NCBI RefSeq assembly: GCF_017948485.1 | Contig: NZ_JAFFSX010000001.1 | Coordinates: 1-64,000, forward strand | DNA: 64,000 nucleotides | Source of the DNA: Streptomyces sp. GESEQ-35 | GTDB taxonomy: Bacteria > Actinomycetota > Actinomycetes > Streptomycetales > Streptomycetaceae | Direction of reading: 5' to 3' | Shown here: in pieces, positions 25,745 through 33,631 of the stretch | Layout of the letters: each line of letters starts with the position of its first letter | Position numbering within the stretch: the stretch's first letter is position 1 | Notes under the pieces: generated by a model | What the model was told of the DNA's origin: nothing | Database searches by the model: none | Seen by the model: the letters and a program-made list of their open reading frames with translations, nothing else | Translations under genes and position numbers: made by a program

Positions 25745-26668
25745 ATGTCCACAGACTCCGCGCCCGTCCTGGTGACCGGCGCCACCGGCAAACAGGGCGG
25801 TGCCACCGTCCGTGCCCTGCGCGCAGCAGACGTGCCCGTCCGTGCCCTGGTGCGCGACCTGACCACCGACCGGGCCAAGGCCGTCGAGGCGATCGGCGCC
25901 GAACTGGTCACCGGCGATCTTCACGACCGCGATTCCGTGGTCCGGGCTGCCGAGGGTGCCCGCGCCGTCTTCTCCGTGCAGATGCCCGCCATGACCACCG
26001 AAGGCTTCGATTTCGAAGGGGAGGTGGCCCAGGGCGTCAACCTCATCGAGGGCGCGAAAGCCGCCGGAGTGCCTCAGTTCGTGCATACATCCGTCACCGG
26101 CGCCGGCCAGCACACCGAAACTCCCGGTTGGGCCGAAGGCCGCTGGGCTTCGATGGAACCCACCCTGGGCGCCAAGAGCGCGATCCAGGACCGGGTCCGC
26201 GCGGCCGGCTTCCCCCACTGGACGCTTCTCAAGCCGGGCTTCTTCATGGAGAACTTCCTCCCGTCCATGGCGTTTCTGTTCCCGCGCGGCATAGAGGGCG
26301 GCCTGGTGAGCGTTCTGAACCCCGAGACCCGGCTATCCCTGGTCGCGGTGGACGACATCGGCAGGGCGGCCGCCACGGCCATCATCGCGCCGGAGCGATT
26401 CGACAGGGTCGAACTGGAGTTGGCGAGCGACTACCTGTCGATGACGGAGATCGCCGAGACCCTCTCCCACGCTCTGGGCACGCAATTGTCCGCGCCGGAC
26501 ATGACCGAGGAGGAGGCCCTCACCGCCGGAATGCCAGCGATGGGCGCCAATCACGAGTGGCTGAACGTAGCCGGTCAGCCGGGCCGCCCGCAGTACGCGA
26601 GGGACCTGGGCATCGCACTCACCAGCTTCGAGGAATGGACACAGGAGCGCATGCGGCCCACCGCCTGA
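25745..26668 (+). CDS. NmrA-family NAD(P)-binding protein
   Basis: 307 residues. The Rossmann start VLVTGATGKQGGATVRALRA has the NmrA-type glycine motif GATGxxG, followed by PVRALVRDLTTDRAKAVEAI. There is no Tyr-x-x-x-Lys catalytic pair of classical SDR enzymes at the usual place, as expected for NmrA-like proteins, which act as redox sensors or quinone and isoflavone-type reductases. The ATG at 25745 follows GAGGAG. It is controlled in all likelihood by the divergent TetR protein. Confidence 0.85.
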   Translation: MSTDSAPVLVTGATGKQGGATVRALRAADVPVRALVRDLTTDRAKAVEAIGAELVTGDLHDRDSVVRAAEGARAVFSVQMPAMTTEGFDFEGEVAQGVNLIEGAKAAGVPQFVHTSVTGAGQHTETPGWAEGRWASMEPTLGAKSAIQDRVRAAGFPHWTLLKPGFFMENFLPSMAFLFPRGIEGGLVSVLNPETRLSLVAVDDIGRAAATAIIAPERFDRVELELASDYLSMTEIAETLSHALGTQLSAPDMTEEEALTAGMPAMGANHEWLNVAGQPGRPQYARDLGIALTSFEEWTQERMRPTA

Positions 26669-26790
26669 GACGGCCCCGGGTGTCGTCCGGTCCGTCAGGA
26701 GGGCCAGGTCCTCTCCGGCTACGACACCGCCCACTCACCACGAACACAGCCCTGATCCGCGCAAGCCGTCCACAGAATTTGACAATTCCT

Positions 26791-26875
26791 CAACACCAAG
26801 AGCCGCCGCGCCAAGCTCACCGCGGACAAGCTGGCCGCGCTCGCCGCCCTCGGACTCGACTGGGCGGCATCCTGA
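26791..26875 (+). pseudogene. Relic of a helicase-associated-domain protein C-terminus
   Basis: A 28-codon reading ends LTADKLAALAALGLDWAAS and stops at 26873-26875. It is nearly the same tail as at 1-63. Nothing upstream continues the protein. Confidence 0.45.
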
Positions 26876-26964
26876 CGCTGTCGGGCGGAGCCCGGGGCGC
26901 TTTGTGCGATTGTTTACGCGACCGCCTCCACAGGGCAGCTCATGGAGCCCGCATAGGCACGGTG

Positions 26965-27408
26965 TCAGATGTTACGGCCGCGCCTGGCCCGTCGAACCCG
27001 TATGTCGACCTCCTCTGTCATAGTCAGGGCCCGGCCAGCCCTTGACGTCCCCCAGAGCACGAAAGCCGTGAAGACGGACAGGACCACGACATAAAACCAA
27101 TGCTCAGAATGCCGTGCGCCGTGTGCCATGGCTGCGAGGGCCAGGAGCAGGACCGCGGCCAGCGCGGTGCACTCGCTGGGGCGGCGACCACTGTCGGTGG
27201 ACTTGGAGAACAGCACGAAGGCAAAGGGATGAGTGCATACCGCGATCGCCAGTGCGGCTTCCCACGGCCAGTCGGCACGGGGGTCGTCGCCGCTCATCCA
27301 CAGCACTTCAACAATCATGGCCACCGTCAGCAACACCCACAACGCCACATCACGTAGCCCAATCGCGAAGTCGGTCTCCTCGCCCCACTCGTTCCGGAAC
27401 CTCGGCAC
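26965..27408 (-). CDS. Small integral membrane protein of unknown function
   Basis: 147 residues with a GTG start at 27408 after GAGGAGG. A hydrophilic N-terminus (MPRFRNEWGEETDF) precedes four hydrophobic stretches, including VALWVLLTVAMIVEVLW, LAAVLLLALAAMAHGA and FYVVVLSVFTAFVLWG. The tail is basic (RVRRARRGRN). The topology suggests a four-helix membrane protein. I recognise no family. A perfect palindrome (27428-27453) lies just before the gene and points to dedicated repression. Confidence 0.6.
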   Translation of the reverse strand: MPRFRNEWGEETDFAIGLRDVALWVLLTVAMIVEVLWMSGDDPRADWPWEAALAIAVCTHPFAFVLFSKSTDSGRRPSECTALAAVLLLALAAMAHGARHSEHWFYVVVLSVFTAFVLWGTSRAGRALTMTEEVDIRVRRARRGRNI

Positions 27409-27427
27409 GACGCCTCCTCAAAACACG

Positions 27428-27453
27428 CGTGTGTCAACGCGTTGACACACGCC
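27428..27453. promoter_or_regulatory. Perfect 26-bp palindrome, likely operator
   Basis: The arm GCGTGTGTCAACG is followed directly by its complement. The core TGTCAACGCGTTGACA resembles LacI/GntR-type operators and overlaps a TTGACA that could be a -35 box. It lies 20 bp before the start of the membrane protein gene. No cognate regulator is adjacent. Confidence 0.7.
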
Positions 27454-27544
27454 ACCCGCCCTCCTTCTTCGTCATACCCCAACGCCCAAGTACTCAGTAG
27501 GGTCGGTGCCCGTGAACGCCTTCGAGCGGGGCGTTGCGGCCCTG

Positions 27545-27784
27545 GCGCAGTACACATCCCAGCGAGGCCGTCCATCACCAGAGGTGCCGAGATCCTGCGG
27601 TAATCGGGGATCGGCACATCCGTGCCTTCGTAGCCCTGGAGTTCCCGCAGTGCCCAGGTGCGCAGCGGTTCGGAGTGAGCATGTCCGCCCAGAGCGATCA
27701 CCTGGCGCAAGGTCGGGGCGAGCGGGCGGCTATCGTTGACGACGTCGTCCCCCAGTCGGTCCAGGCGGCCTCGGCGGAGTCTCA
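27545..27784 (-). pseudogene. AbiTii-domain gene, N-terminal part only
   Basis: From GTG 27784 the reading gives SRPLAPTLRQVIALGGHAHS, then EPLRTWALRELQGYEGTDVP and PDYRRISAPLVMDGLAG, which matches the AbiTii abortive-infection N-terminal domain. Homology stops near 27545. The GTG overlaps the TGA of the upstream AbiTii relic (GTGA), the arrangement of translationally coupled genes. Confidence 0.55.
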
Positions 27785-28330
27785 CTTCGCCACGATCACG
27801 GTGACGATGACGCCGGCGATCGTCGCCACTTCCGCGACGGCGGTCCAGATGACCGAGGTTCGGTGCCACCAGGGCTGTTCTGATGTTGTCGAGGACGCCC
27901 TCGATGCTCGCGACGGAGACGTCCCAATGCAGGGACGTGATGTCGGCCTCTTCGTTTCCCAGCTGGTGTTGCTCCTGCGTCATCAGCAGTACGTACTCAG
28001 TCGAGCCGGGCGGGCATAGGCGCACCACCCTGTCACCGCGGGCCACGATGGCTTCGAGTTCTCGAACTCCTTGCCGGATCGGTGCGCTCTCCCCAATGCC
28101 GCGATCGCGAGCGTGTTGGGGCAGCCGACCGGGGCTGACCCGACGGATCTCGTTCCGAAGGAGGGTGCCCGGCAGACTGAAGTTCACCGTGATCTCAAGT
28201 GCGGCCGACACCCTTCGGTGCGAGGGCAGCTCATCGGCCGTCGCGTACCCCTTCAGTTCCTTCAGTGCCCAGGCGCGCAGTTCCTCATGGTGGGCGTAGC
28301 CGGCCAGCATGAGGCACTGCCGAAGAGCGG
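27781..28330 (-). pseudogene. AbiTii-domain gene, truncated and frameshifted
   Basis: The reading begins inside the domain (LRQCLMLAGYAHHEELRAWA, then LKELKGYATADELPSHRRVS) and continues to HWDVSVASIEGVLDNIRTAL near 27885. A frameshift follows. The other frame gives SVIWTAVAEVATIAGVIVTV, a membrane helix, and ends at 27781. The N-terminus is lost at the junction with a transposase fragment. AbiTii proteins are linked to phage abortive infection. Confidence 0.55.
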
Positions 28331-28540
28331 GGCAAGCTGGCGCATCGTCAAGTTCGTGCGCCAGTACGCTGTCACGAGCAGCACCCGGTCTTCCAGCGGA
28401 AGACTCCACGGACGGCCCCGCCGCACCGCATCCGCGCCCTCCCGTCGCAACGCGGCCACCAACCTGCCGAAGCAGTGCGGGCTCAGCCCGGTTGGGACGC
28501 ATGTTCCTCGAGGCTGTCGCTAACACCGGATTAGGACGGC
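28330..28540 (-). pseudogene. N-terminal fragment of a DDE-superfamily transposase
   Basis: The frame reads LVAALRREGADAVRRGRPWS, then LPLEDRVLLVTAYWRTNLTM and RQLAPLFG, the helix-turn-helix start typical of a group of streptomycete DDE_Tnp_4-type transposases. It stops exactly where AbiTii homology starts, so insertion or deletion has fused the two. Confidence 0.5.
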
Positions 28541-28666
28541 TCGGACGCCGTGATCACAACTGCCACAGCGCGTCATCATCGCAGGGCAAGATCGCTTCGC
28601 CTTGAACAAGATTCGCCTTGAACAAGATGGACGCCCGCGACCGCACACCCCGTACTGCATGCCGGC

Positions 28667-29455
28667 TCAAGCTGCGATGTCGGCTTTCGGTTGGAGTGCA
28701 GGGCCGAGCAGCATGCCCCCGTCCAGGACGAATTCCGAGCCCGTAGCGAAAGATGCGTCCTGGGAGGTGATGAAGAGCAACAGTCGGGTGATCTCAGAGG
28801 GTTCGGCGAGGCGGGGGATGGCGAAGGGATCGGGCGAGTAGAAGTCGGCGATGGCCGGCTGGCCTGCGACGGTGGGTTCGTTGATCAGCGGTGTGGAGAC
28901 GACACCGGGGTGGATGGAGTTGACCCGGATGTTGTCCCGCCCCAGCTCCAGCGCGGCGGTCTTGGTCAGCCCGCGCACGGCCCACTTGCTGGCGGTGTAG
29001 GGGGCGTAGAAGGCCGTGCCGACGTGGGCCACGGTCGAGGCGATGTTGACGATGGTTCCGCCACCGCCCCTGCGCATCGACGGAGCCACGGCCCTGATGC
29101 CGAGAAACTGGCCGGTGACGTTGACGCTGAAGGTGTGCTCCCAGGTGTGGAGTTCGGTGTGCTCGATAGGGGCCGCCGGGTTCTGGACTCCCGCGTTGTT
29201 CACCAGGATGGTGATCGGCCCGAAGTGGCCTTCGACTTCTCGCACCACCGCCGCCCAGTCGTCCTCGCTGGCGACATCCAGGTGAACGGACAGAGCCCGA
29301 TGGCCGAGCTGAGCAGCGAGTTCGCGGCCGGCGTCGTCGTCGCGGCCGGCAATGACGACGTTCGCCCCCTCGGCGTGGTAGCCCTGCACATGACTGCTGC
29401 CCATGCCCCCGCTGCCGCCCGTGACGATGACCGTCTGGCCCTCAAAGCGTCCCAT
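28667..29455 (-). CDS. Short-chain dehydrogenase/reductase
   Basis: 262 residues with full classical SDR motifs: VIVTGGSGGMGSSHVQGYHA (TGxxxGxG), ILVNNAGV, the active-site Ser in NIASTVAHVG, and YTASKWAVRG (YxxxK). The end GSEFVLDGGMLLG is typical of glucose-1-dehydrogenase-like and 3-oxoacyl-ACP-reductase-like members. The substrate is unknown. The ATG at 29455 follows GGAAGG; the in-frame GTG at 29476 is the alternative. It is divergent from a TetR gene with two operators between. Confidence 0.85.
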   Translation of the reverse strand: MGRFEGQTVIVTGGSGGMGSSHVQGYHAEGANVVIAGRDDDAGRELAAQLGHRALSVHLDVASEDDWAAVVREVEGHFGPITILVNNAGVQNPAAPIEHTELHTWEHTFSVNVTGQFLGIRAVAPSMRRGGGGTIVNIASTVAHVGTAFYAPYTASKWAVRGLTKTAALELGRDNIRVNSIHPGVVSTPLINEPTVAGQPAIADFYSPDPFAIPRLAEPSEITRLLLFITSQDASFATGSEFVLDGGMLLGPALQPKADIAA

Positions 29456-29480
29456 GATGCATCCTTCCAGGCTCACATTA

Positions 29481-29504
29481 ATGGTGAGCCGAGTGACTCA
29501 CCTC
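29481..29504. promoter_or_regulatory. TetR-type operator (imperfect copy)
   Basis: GGTGAGCCGAGTGACTCACC at 29483-29502 is an imperfect version of the palindrome at 29530-29553. It lies close to the SDR gene start. Confidence 0.6.
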
Positions 29505-29529
29505 CCCTCTCAAGGTAAGAGCAGGGATA

Positions 29530-29553
29530 GAGGTGAGTCAAGTGACTCACCTC
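29530..29553. promoter_or_regulatory. TetR-type operator (perfect arms)
   Basis: Arms GAGGTGAGTC and GACTCACCTC are separated by AAGT. It lies 25 bp before the TetR gene start, where binding would block its promoter. Confidence 0.7.
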
Positions 29554-29577
29554 GTAGCGAGAGGCATACTGGAGGGC

Positions 29578-30213
29578 ATGACGGCACAGCCTTCGGAATA
29601 CCACCGGCGCGTTGCGGCGCAGAAGCGGACGTCCATCATCGAGGCAGCGACGAAGCTGTTCCTCGACTCCGGCTACGACGGCACCTCGCTGGCCCGCATC
29701 GCCGAGGCGGCCGGAGTGTCGAGGGCGACTCTGTTCAAGCAGTTCACCACCAAGGCGGCCCTGTTCGAGGCGATCGTCACCGAATATTGGAAGGTCGACG
29801 ACGAGGCGCCTTTCCCCGAGCCAGGGAACCTCCGCGCAGGGCTTGAGGCCATCGGACGCCGATACGCGGCGCTTCTCACCCAGCCCGGCATGGCCGCCCT
29901 CTTCCGCATCGTCATCGCCGAGGTACCGCGCTTCCCGGAGCTCGGCGAGACCCAGTTCAAGCTCGGCAAGATGCCCTACTTCGAATCGGTCCGCCGCTAC
30001 CTGGCAGCGGAGAACGCCGCTGGTACAGCCCGGCTTGACGATGCGGAGATGGCGGCGACCCAATTCCTCGGAATGATCTCCAACTACGTGTTCTGGCCGC
30101 GGATGCTGCTCGCGCGCTGGGAGCCCGACGACTCCGCCATCACCAACGCGGTCGACCAAGCGGTGCTGACCATGCTCGCCCGATACGGAGCGCCGGGGAC
30201 CCACGGCGCCTGA
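29578..30213 (+). CDS. TetR-family transcriptional regulator
   Basis: 211 residues. The DNA-binding part reads KRTSIIEAATKLFLDSGYDG, then TSLARIAEAAGVSRATLFKQ. The C-terminal part resembles TetR_C-type domains, with QPGMAALFRIVIAEVPRFPE common in AcrR-like members. The ATG at 29578 follows GGAGGG; an upstream in-frame start would read through the operator. It probably represses itself and the divergent SDR gene. Confidence 0.85.
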   Translation: MTAQPSEYHRRVAAQKRTSIIEAATKLFLDSGYDGTSLARIAEAAGVSRATLFKQFTTKAALFEAIVTEYWKVDDEAPFPEPGNLRAGLEAIGRRYAALLTQPGMAALFRIVIAEVPRFPELGETQFKLGKMPYFESVRRYLAAENAAGTARLDDAEMAATQFLGMISNYVFWPRMLLARWEPDDSAITNAVDQAVLTMLARYGAPGTHGA

Positions 30214-30540
30214 GACACCAGGTGCCCCACCGCTCTGCGTAACCACCCGATACCGCTCGCACAGGCAGGCCCTCGGTCCCGTCGAGTACACAGTCGCACG
30301 GTGCTGGAGCTCCTTGGAACTGCCGCCTTCGCGATGGAGGCGCGCCCGATAGCCCGCGGCCCTGCGGTCGATCGACCATTGGCGCCGCCAGGCGTTCGAG
30401 GCGACCCGAAGCGGCCCCATCTGCCACCTCGACCGTGCAGTTCGAGGCGAGGGGCCACTTCGTACCGTCGTTCAACCGGCAAGAATCCGGGGCCAGTTGG
30501 GGCCGTTCTGCCGGGGCCGCCGACGGTCGTCACAGCCAGG
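30214..30540. other. 327-bp gap without a recognisable gene
   Basis: It lies between the convergent ends of the TetR gene and a hypothetical gene. No coding homology or clear terminator hairpin was recognised on either strand. Confidence 0.4.
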
Positions 30541-30981
30541 TCACACCGAGGTCGGCACGAAGACGCCCGGGGCGAACCAGCTCATGCTGATGTAGATTCC
30601 CTGCCCCCGGTCCAGGCTGCGCAGCAGCTGGTGTGCCCCGGCGACGAACTGAGCCGCGAGCACGATCCACGGCTGGGCGGGGCTCGGAATGGCGCCGCCG
30701 ATCATGCCGACAAGTGCGTTCACCGCGTCGGCCGAGTTGAGGATCGACTCCAGTGAGGGGTGGTCGATCTCAACGTGGAAGCCCCACCAGAACGCCCGGA
30801 CCGTGACACCGCTGACGCCTTCGGCAGCGGCCGGCAGGCTGACCTGTGCCGGCGTGAGTGTGCTGGTCCGGACGGCGTTGATCAATTCGGCATTGGCTGG
30901 GTGAGTGAACGGAACGCGCTGGGCGAGTTCCGGCGAGATCTCGGTCCAATGGTCGTACGGGGGTGCCTGTGTGGTGGTCAT
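30541..30981 (-). CDS. Hypothetical protein
   Basis: 146 residues from an ATG at 30981 after GAGGAGAACGAG; an in-frame ATG at 31002 is the alternative. It is rich in hydrophobic residues but has no strong transmembrane helix (VNALVGMIGGAIPSPAQPWI is the most hydrophobic part). There is no signal peptide and no family I recognise. Last of three small same-strand genes (31789, 31385, 30981) that may form an operon. Confidence 0.5.
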   Translation of the reverse strand: MTTTQAPPYDHWTEISPELAQRVPFTHPANAELINAVRTSTLTPAQVSLPAAAEGVSGVTVRAFWWGFHVEIDHPSLESILNSADAVNALVGMIGGAIPSPAQPWIVLAAQFVAGAHQLLRSLDRGQGIYISMSWFAPGVFVPTSV

Positions 30982-31052
30982 GTTCTCGTTCTCCTCGCGC
31001 ATGGAAGTGGCGGATGCCGCCGGCTGGTGTGCGGCCATGGGTACGGTGGCTG

Positions 31053-31385
31053 TCACCAGGAGCCGAGATCCGGGGCGGGGATGACGATCGGGGTGTCGGG
31101 GCAGAGCGGGTCGCCGTAGAAGGCACACGGATTGGTGCCGCCGCGCGGGTCCACGGAAGGCTCGTCCGGGACGTACTCCCAATCCGGGTCGGCCGGAAGT
31201 AGGTCCGTCTCGTCCGCCGGTTCCGGATCCGGCTCGGGGACGTCGGTGATGACCTCCTCCAGGCCGGTCGAATCCGCCGGCTCCTTAGGGCCGTTGTCGT
31301 TGCCGCAGGCCGACACTGCGAGGAGAACCGCCGTGCAGATGGCGGCCGCGGCTACGGCGATGGGTCGTCGTGGTGTGGTGCGCAT
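31053..31385 (-). CDS. Small predicted lipoprotein
   Basis: 110 residues. The start MRTTPRRPIAVAAAAICTAV leads to a lipobox LAVSAC, so the mature protein should be anchored by a diacylglyceryl cysteine at the outer face of the membrane. The rest is acidic and proline-rich (EEVITDVPEPDPEPADETD) with two further cysteines in NPCAFYGDPLCPD. Unknown function. The middle gene of the three. Confidence 0.6.
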   Translation of the reverse strand: MRTTPRRPIAVAAAAICTAVLLAVSACGNDNGPKEPADSTGLEEVITDVPEPDPEPADETDLLPADPDWEYVPDEPSVDPRGGTNPCAFYGDPLCPDTPIVIPAPDLGSW

Positions 31386-31423
31386 GAGGATCCCCTGAGG
31401 TGTGTGGTGGTGCGCGTTCGGCG

Positions 31424-31789
31424 TCAGCTGTCTGCGACCCACCGCAAGGCAAGGCGCCTGCCCTTGAGGTGGTCCTCCACATCGAGGGAGTACATCGGCG
31501 TGTGGATACCGAAGGCTTTGGCCTTCCACAGCACGACACTGCCGCCGACGACCGAGTCCCACTCGACCTCCGTCAGCCCGACCTGCGGTCCGGTGGCCTC
31601 CACGAAAGCGACGAGCTGGCCGCCGGAGTTCTTGATCTCGACGCCCTTCCACCAGTTCACGGCGCCGAGCAGACTCAGCCGGAACTCGGTGATCTCCGGG
31701 TCGTCGGAGTCGCTGATCCGCAGCCTGAGTTGGTCCTCCCGAAGACGCTCGGCCTTCTCCAGCTGGCTCCATTCGATATGGATCGTCAT
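31424..31789 (-). CDS. Hypothetical cytosolic protein
   Basis: 121 residues from an ATG at 31789 preceded by AAGGAAGGCAAGGAAG. There is no signal peptide or membrane segment. The composition is beta-rich in appearance (EFRLSLLGAVNWWKGVEIKN, then SGGQLVAFVEATGPQVGLTE). Not recognised. First gene of the three-gene same-strand set and divergent from the decayed sensor kinase. Confidence 0.5.
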   Translation of the reverse strand: MTIHIEWSQLEKAERLREDQLRLRISDSDDPEITEFRLSLLGAVNWWKGVEIKNSGGQLVAFVEATGPQVGLTEVEWDSVVGGSVVLWKAKAFGIHTPMYSLDVEDHLKGRRLALRWVADS

Positions 31790-31967
31790 CTTCCTTGCCT
31801 TCCTTCGCAGTTGCAGCCCCTCCCGGACAGGAGGAGCGGCAACCACGATGCGGCGGATGGGCGCCCAAGGGCCTGGGGCCAGTGCCCCGATGTGCGCGGG
31901 CACACTTCCCGTGCCCGACGGGACGTCGCCCGTATCGCAGGGAGGCGTACCGCCGCACACTGAGGGA

Positions 31968-33345
31968 ATGGCTGCGCGCGCGGTTGCCGGGACGGTGGTG
32001 CTCCTCAGCACGGCCGTGCTGGCGTTCGCCGGCTGGATCACCTCGCTGCCCCATGCCGAACGGCTGGGCGACAACGTCTACTTCGTGGGGGTCGTGGGAG
32101 GGGCGAGCCTGGAATGGGAACTCACCGGCCTGGTCCTGATCTGGCTGCGTCCCCGCAATGTGCTCGGCTGGCTCTTCCTGGCCACCGGGGCGTCGTCGAT
32201 GTGCCAGATAGGGCTCAACGGATACGGCGTCTACGGGGCCACGATCGCCCAGCCCGCCTGGCCAGCCGCGGACGTGGTCGCGGCGGCCAGTACGGCGACG
32301 TGGATGCCGGCCGTCATCGCCCCCTCGACCATCATGCTGGCGTACTACCCGAACGGGTGGCTCCCGGCACGCTGGTGGCGGTGGCCGGTAGCCGCGGTCG
32401 CCACCGTCATGCTGCTGCTCCTGGCCACTCTGCCCTTCTACCCCGAGGCGTTCGCCGACTCCTCGCCGGGAGTGGACCCGCCGCCCGCGCTTCCGCCACT
32501 GGTGCTGGGGGGCTGTGCTGTGGGCCGTCTGTGTCCCCGCGCTGGCCCTGTCAACGGTCGCCATCTGGGTGGGCACTGTCATGCGCTTGGTGCGCGCCAA
32601 GCCGCCCGAACGCCAGCAACTCGCCTGGTTCGTCTGTATCGCCGGACCGCTCCTGGCTGCCACCTACCTCGACATCCCCGAACCCGCCCTGGCGATCTGC
32701 GTCTACCCGGTGCCGGTGGTGGTCGCGGTCGGTGTGCTGCGCCATCGGCTGCTCGGCATCGAGACGATCCTGCGCCGCGGAGTCGTCTACGGAACGCTGA
32801 CCGCTGTGGTGATCGTGGTCTACCTCACGGTGACCGCCCTGGCGGGTTCGGCACTGGACCGGCGCCCGCTGCCCGGCATGATGGCCGCCGGCCTGGTGGC
32901 CGTGATGCTCACTCCAGCCCGAGCCCGGCTGCAACTCGCTGCGGACCCGCTGGTGTACGGAGCCCGCCAGGACCCCCTGGGTGCGCTGGCCCGCCTGGGC
33001 GACCAGGTCGCCGCCGCCGACGAGCCCGACCTCCTGCCAGCCGCGCTGCACGCCGTCTCCGTCGCCGTACGCGCCCCCGGGGCATGGCACCCGACGGCAG
33101 CCGACTCGGCGCCTGGGGAAGCCCGCCGGTGCACGGCCACACCGTGGCACTGCAGGTCGGCGGGCGCGATGTGGGGGCCCTTGAGATGGCTCGTCGCAAC
33201 CCGGCGGACACGTACACCGAGGCCGACGTCCGGCTGCTGGCCGCGATGGCGGCCCAGGTCGCCGTACTCGTCCGCGCCCTCGAACTCACCCAGGCGCTCC
33301 AGGCCCAGCGCGACCGCGTGGTGGCGGCCACCCGCACCTGCCCGA
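31968..33345 (+). pseudogene. Sensor histidine kinase, twice frameshifted and lacking its kinase domain
   Basis: It starts MAARAVAGTVVLLSTAVLAF and has several membrane helices. Near 32510 the frame changes (LLWAVCVPALALSTVAIWVG continues in another frame), then near 33090 it returns to the first frame in a GAF-like region (TYTEADVRLLAAMAAQVAVL). The coiled-coil linker QAQRDRVVAATRT, which in relatives leads to the HisKA_3 phosphorylation site, ends abruptly near 33345. The phospho-acceptor and ATPase domains are absent. The truncation lies next to the recombinase module. Confidence 0.7.
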
Positions 33346-33593
33346 TTCGCATACTTGACCGGTTGCGAGAGTTCTGCGAGTGGCACGGAGCCGATCACGT
33401 TCCCGCAGGTCGCCGTTCGCGGGAGTCCTCTTGAGACCGGCGTATTACGGCTTCAGGAAACTGTGAACCCGCGCGCTAACTGGAGTACGCACGGGTTCCT
33501 GAGTCGGGACCAGAGGCACGATCGGGCGAAGTCAGCAGGTAGGAGACCCTTGTTCGAGTTGTCCCTCAAGGGTGTGAGATTCCCGCAATCACT

Positions 33594-33626
33594 CGCAGAT
33601 TCTGCAAGTGACTCTCGTAATCTGCG
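33594..33626. promoter_or_regulatory. Inverted repeat before the first recombinase gene
   Basis: CGCAGATT and AATCTGCG are separated by 17 bp just upstream of the recombinase start. The sequence TTCTGCAAGTGAC inside it (33600-33612) recurs with 11 of 13 matches at 33372-33384, at the break in the sensor kinase. It may be a recombinase core site, an operator, or both. Confidence 0.4.
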
Positions 33627-33631
33627 GGTCC

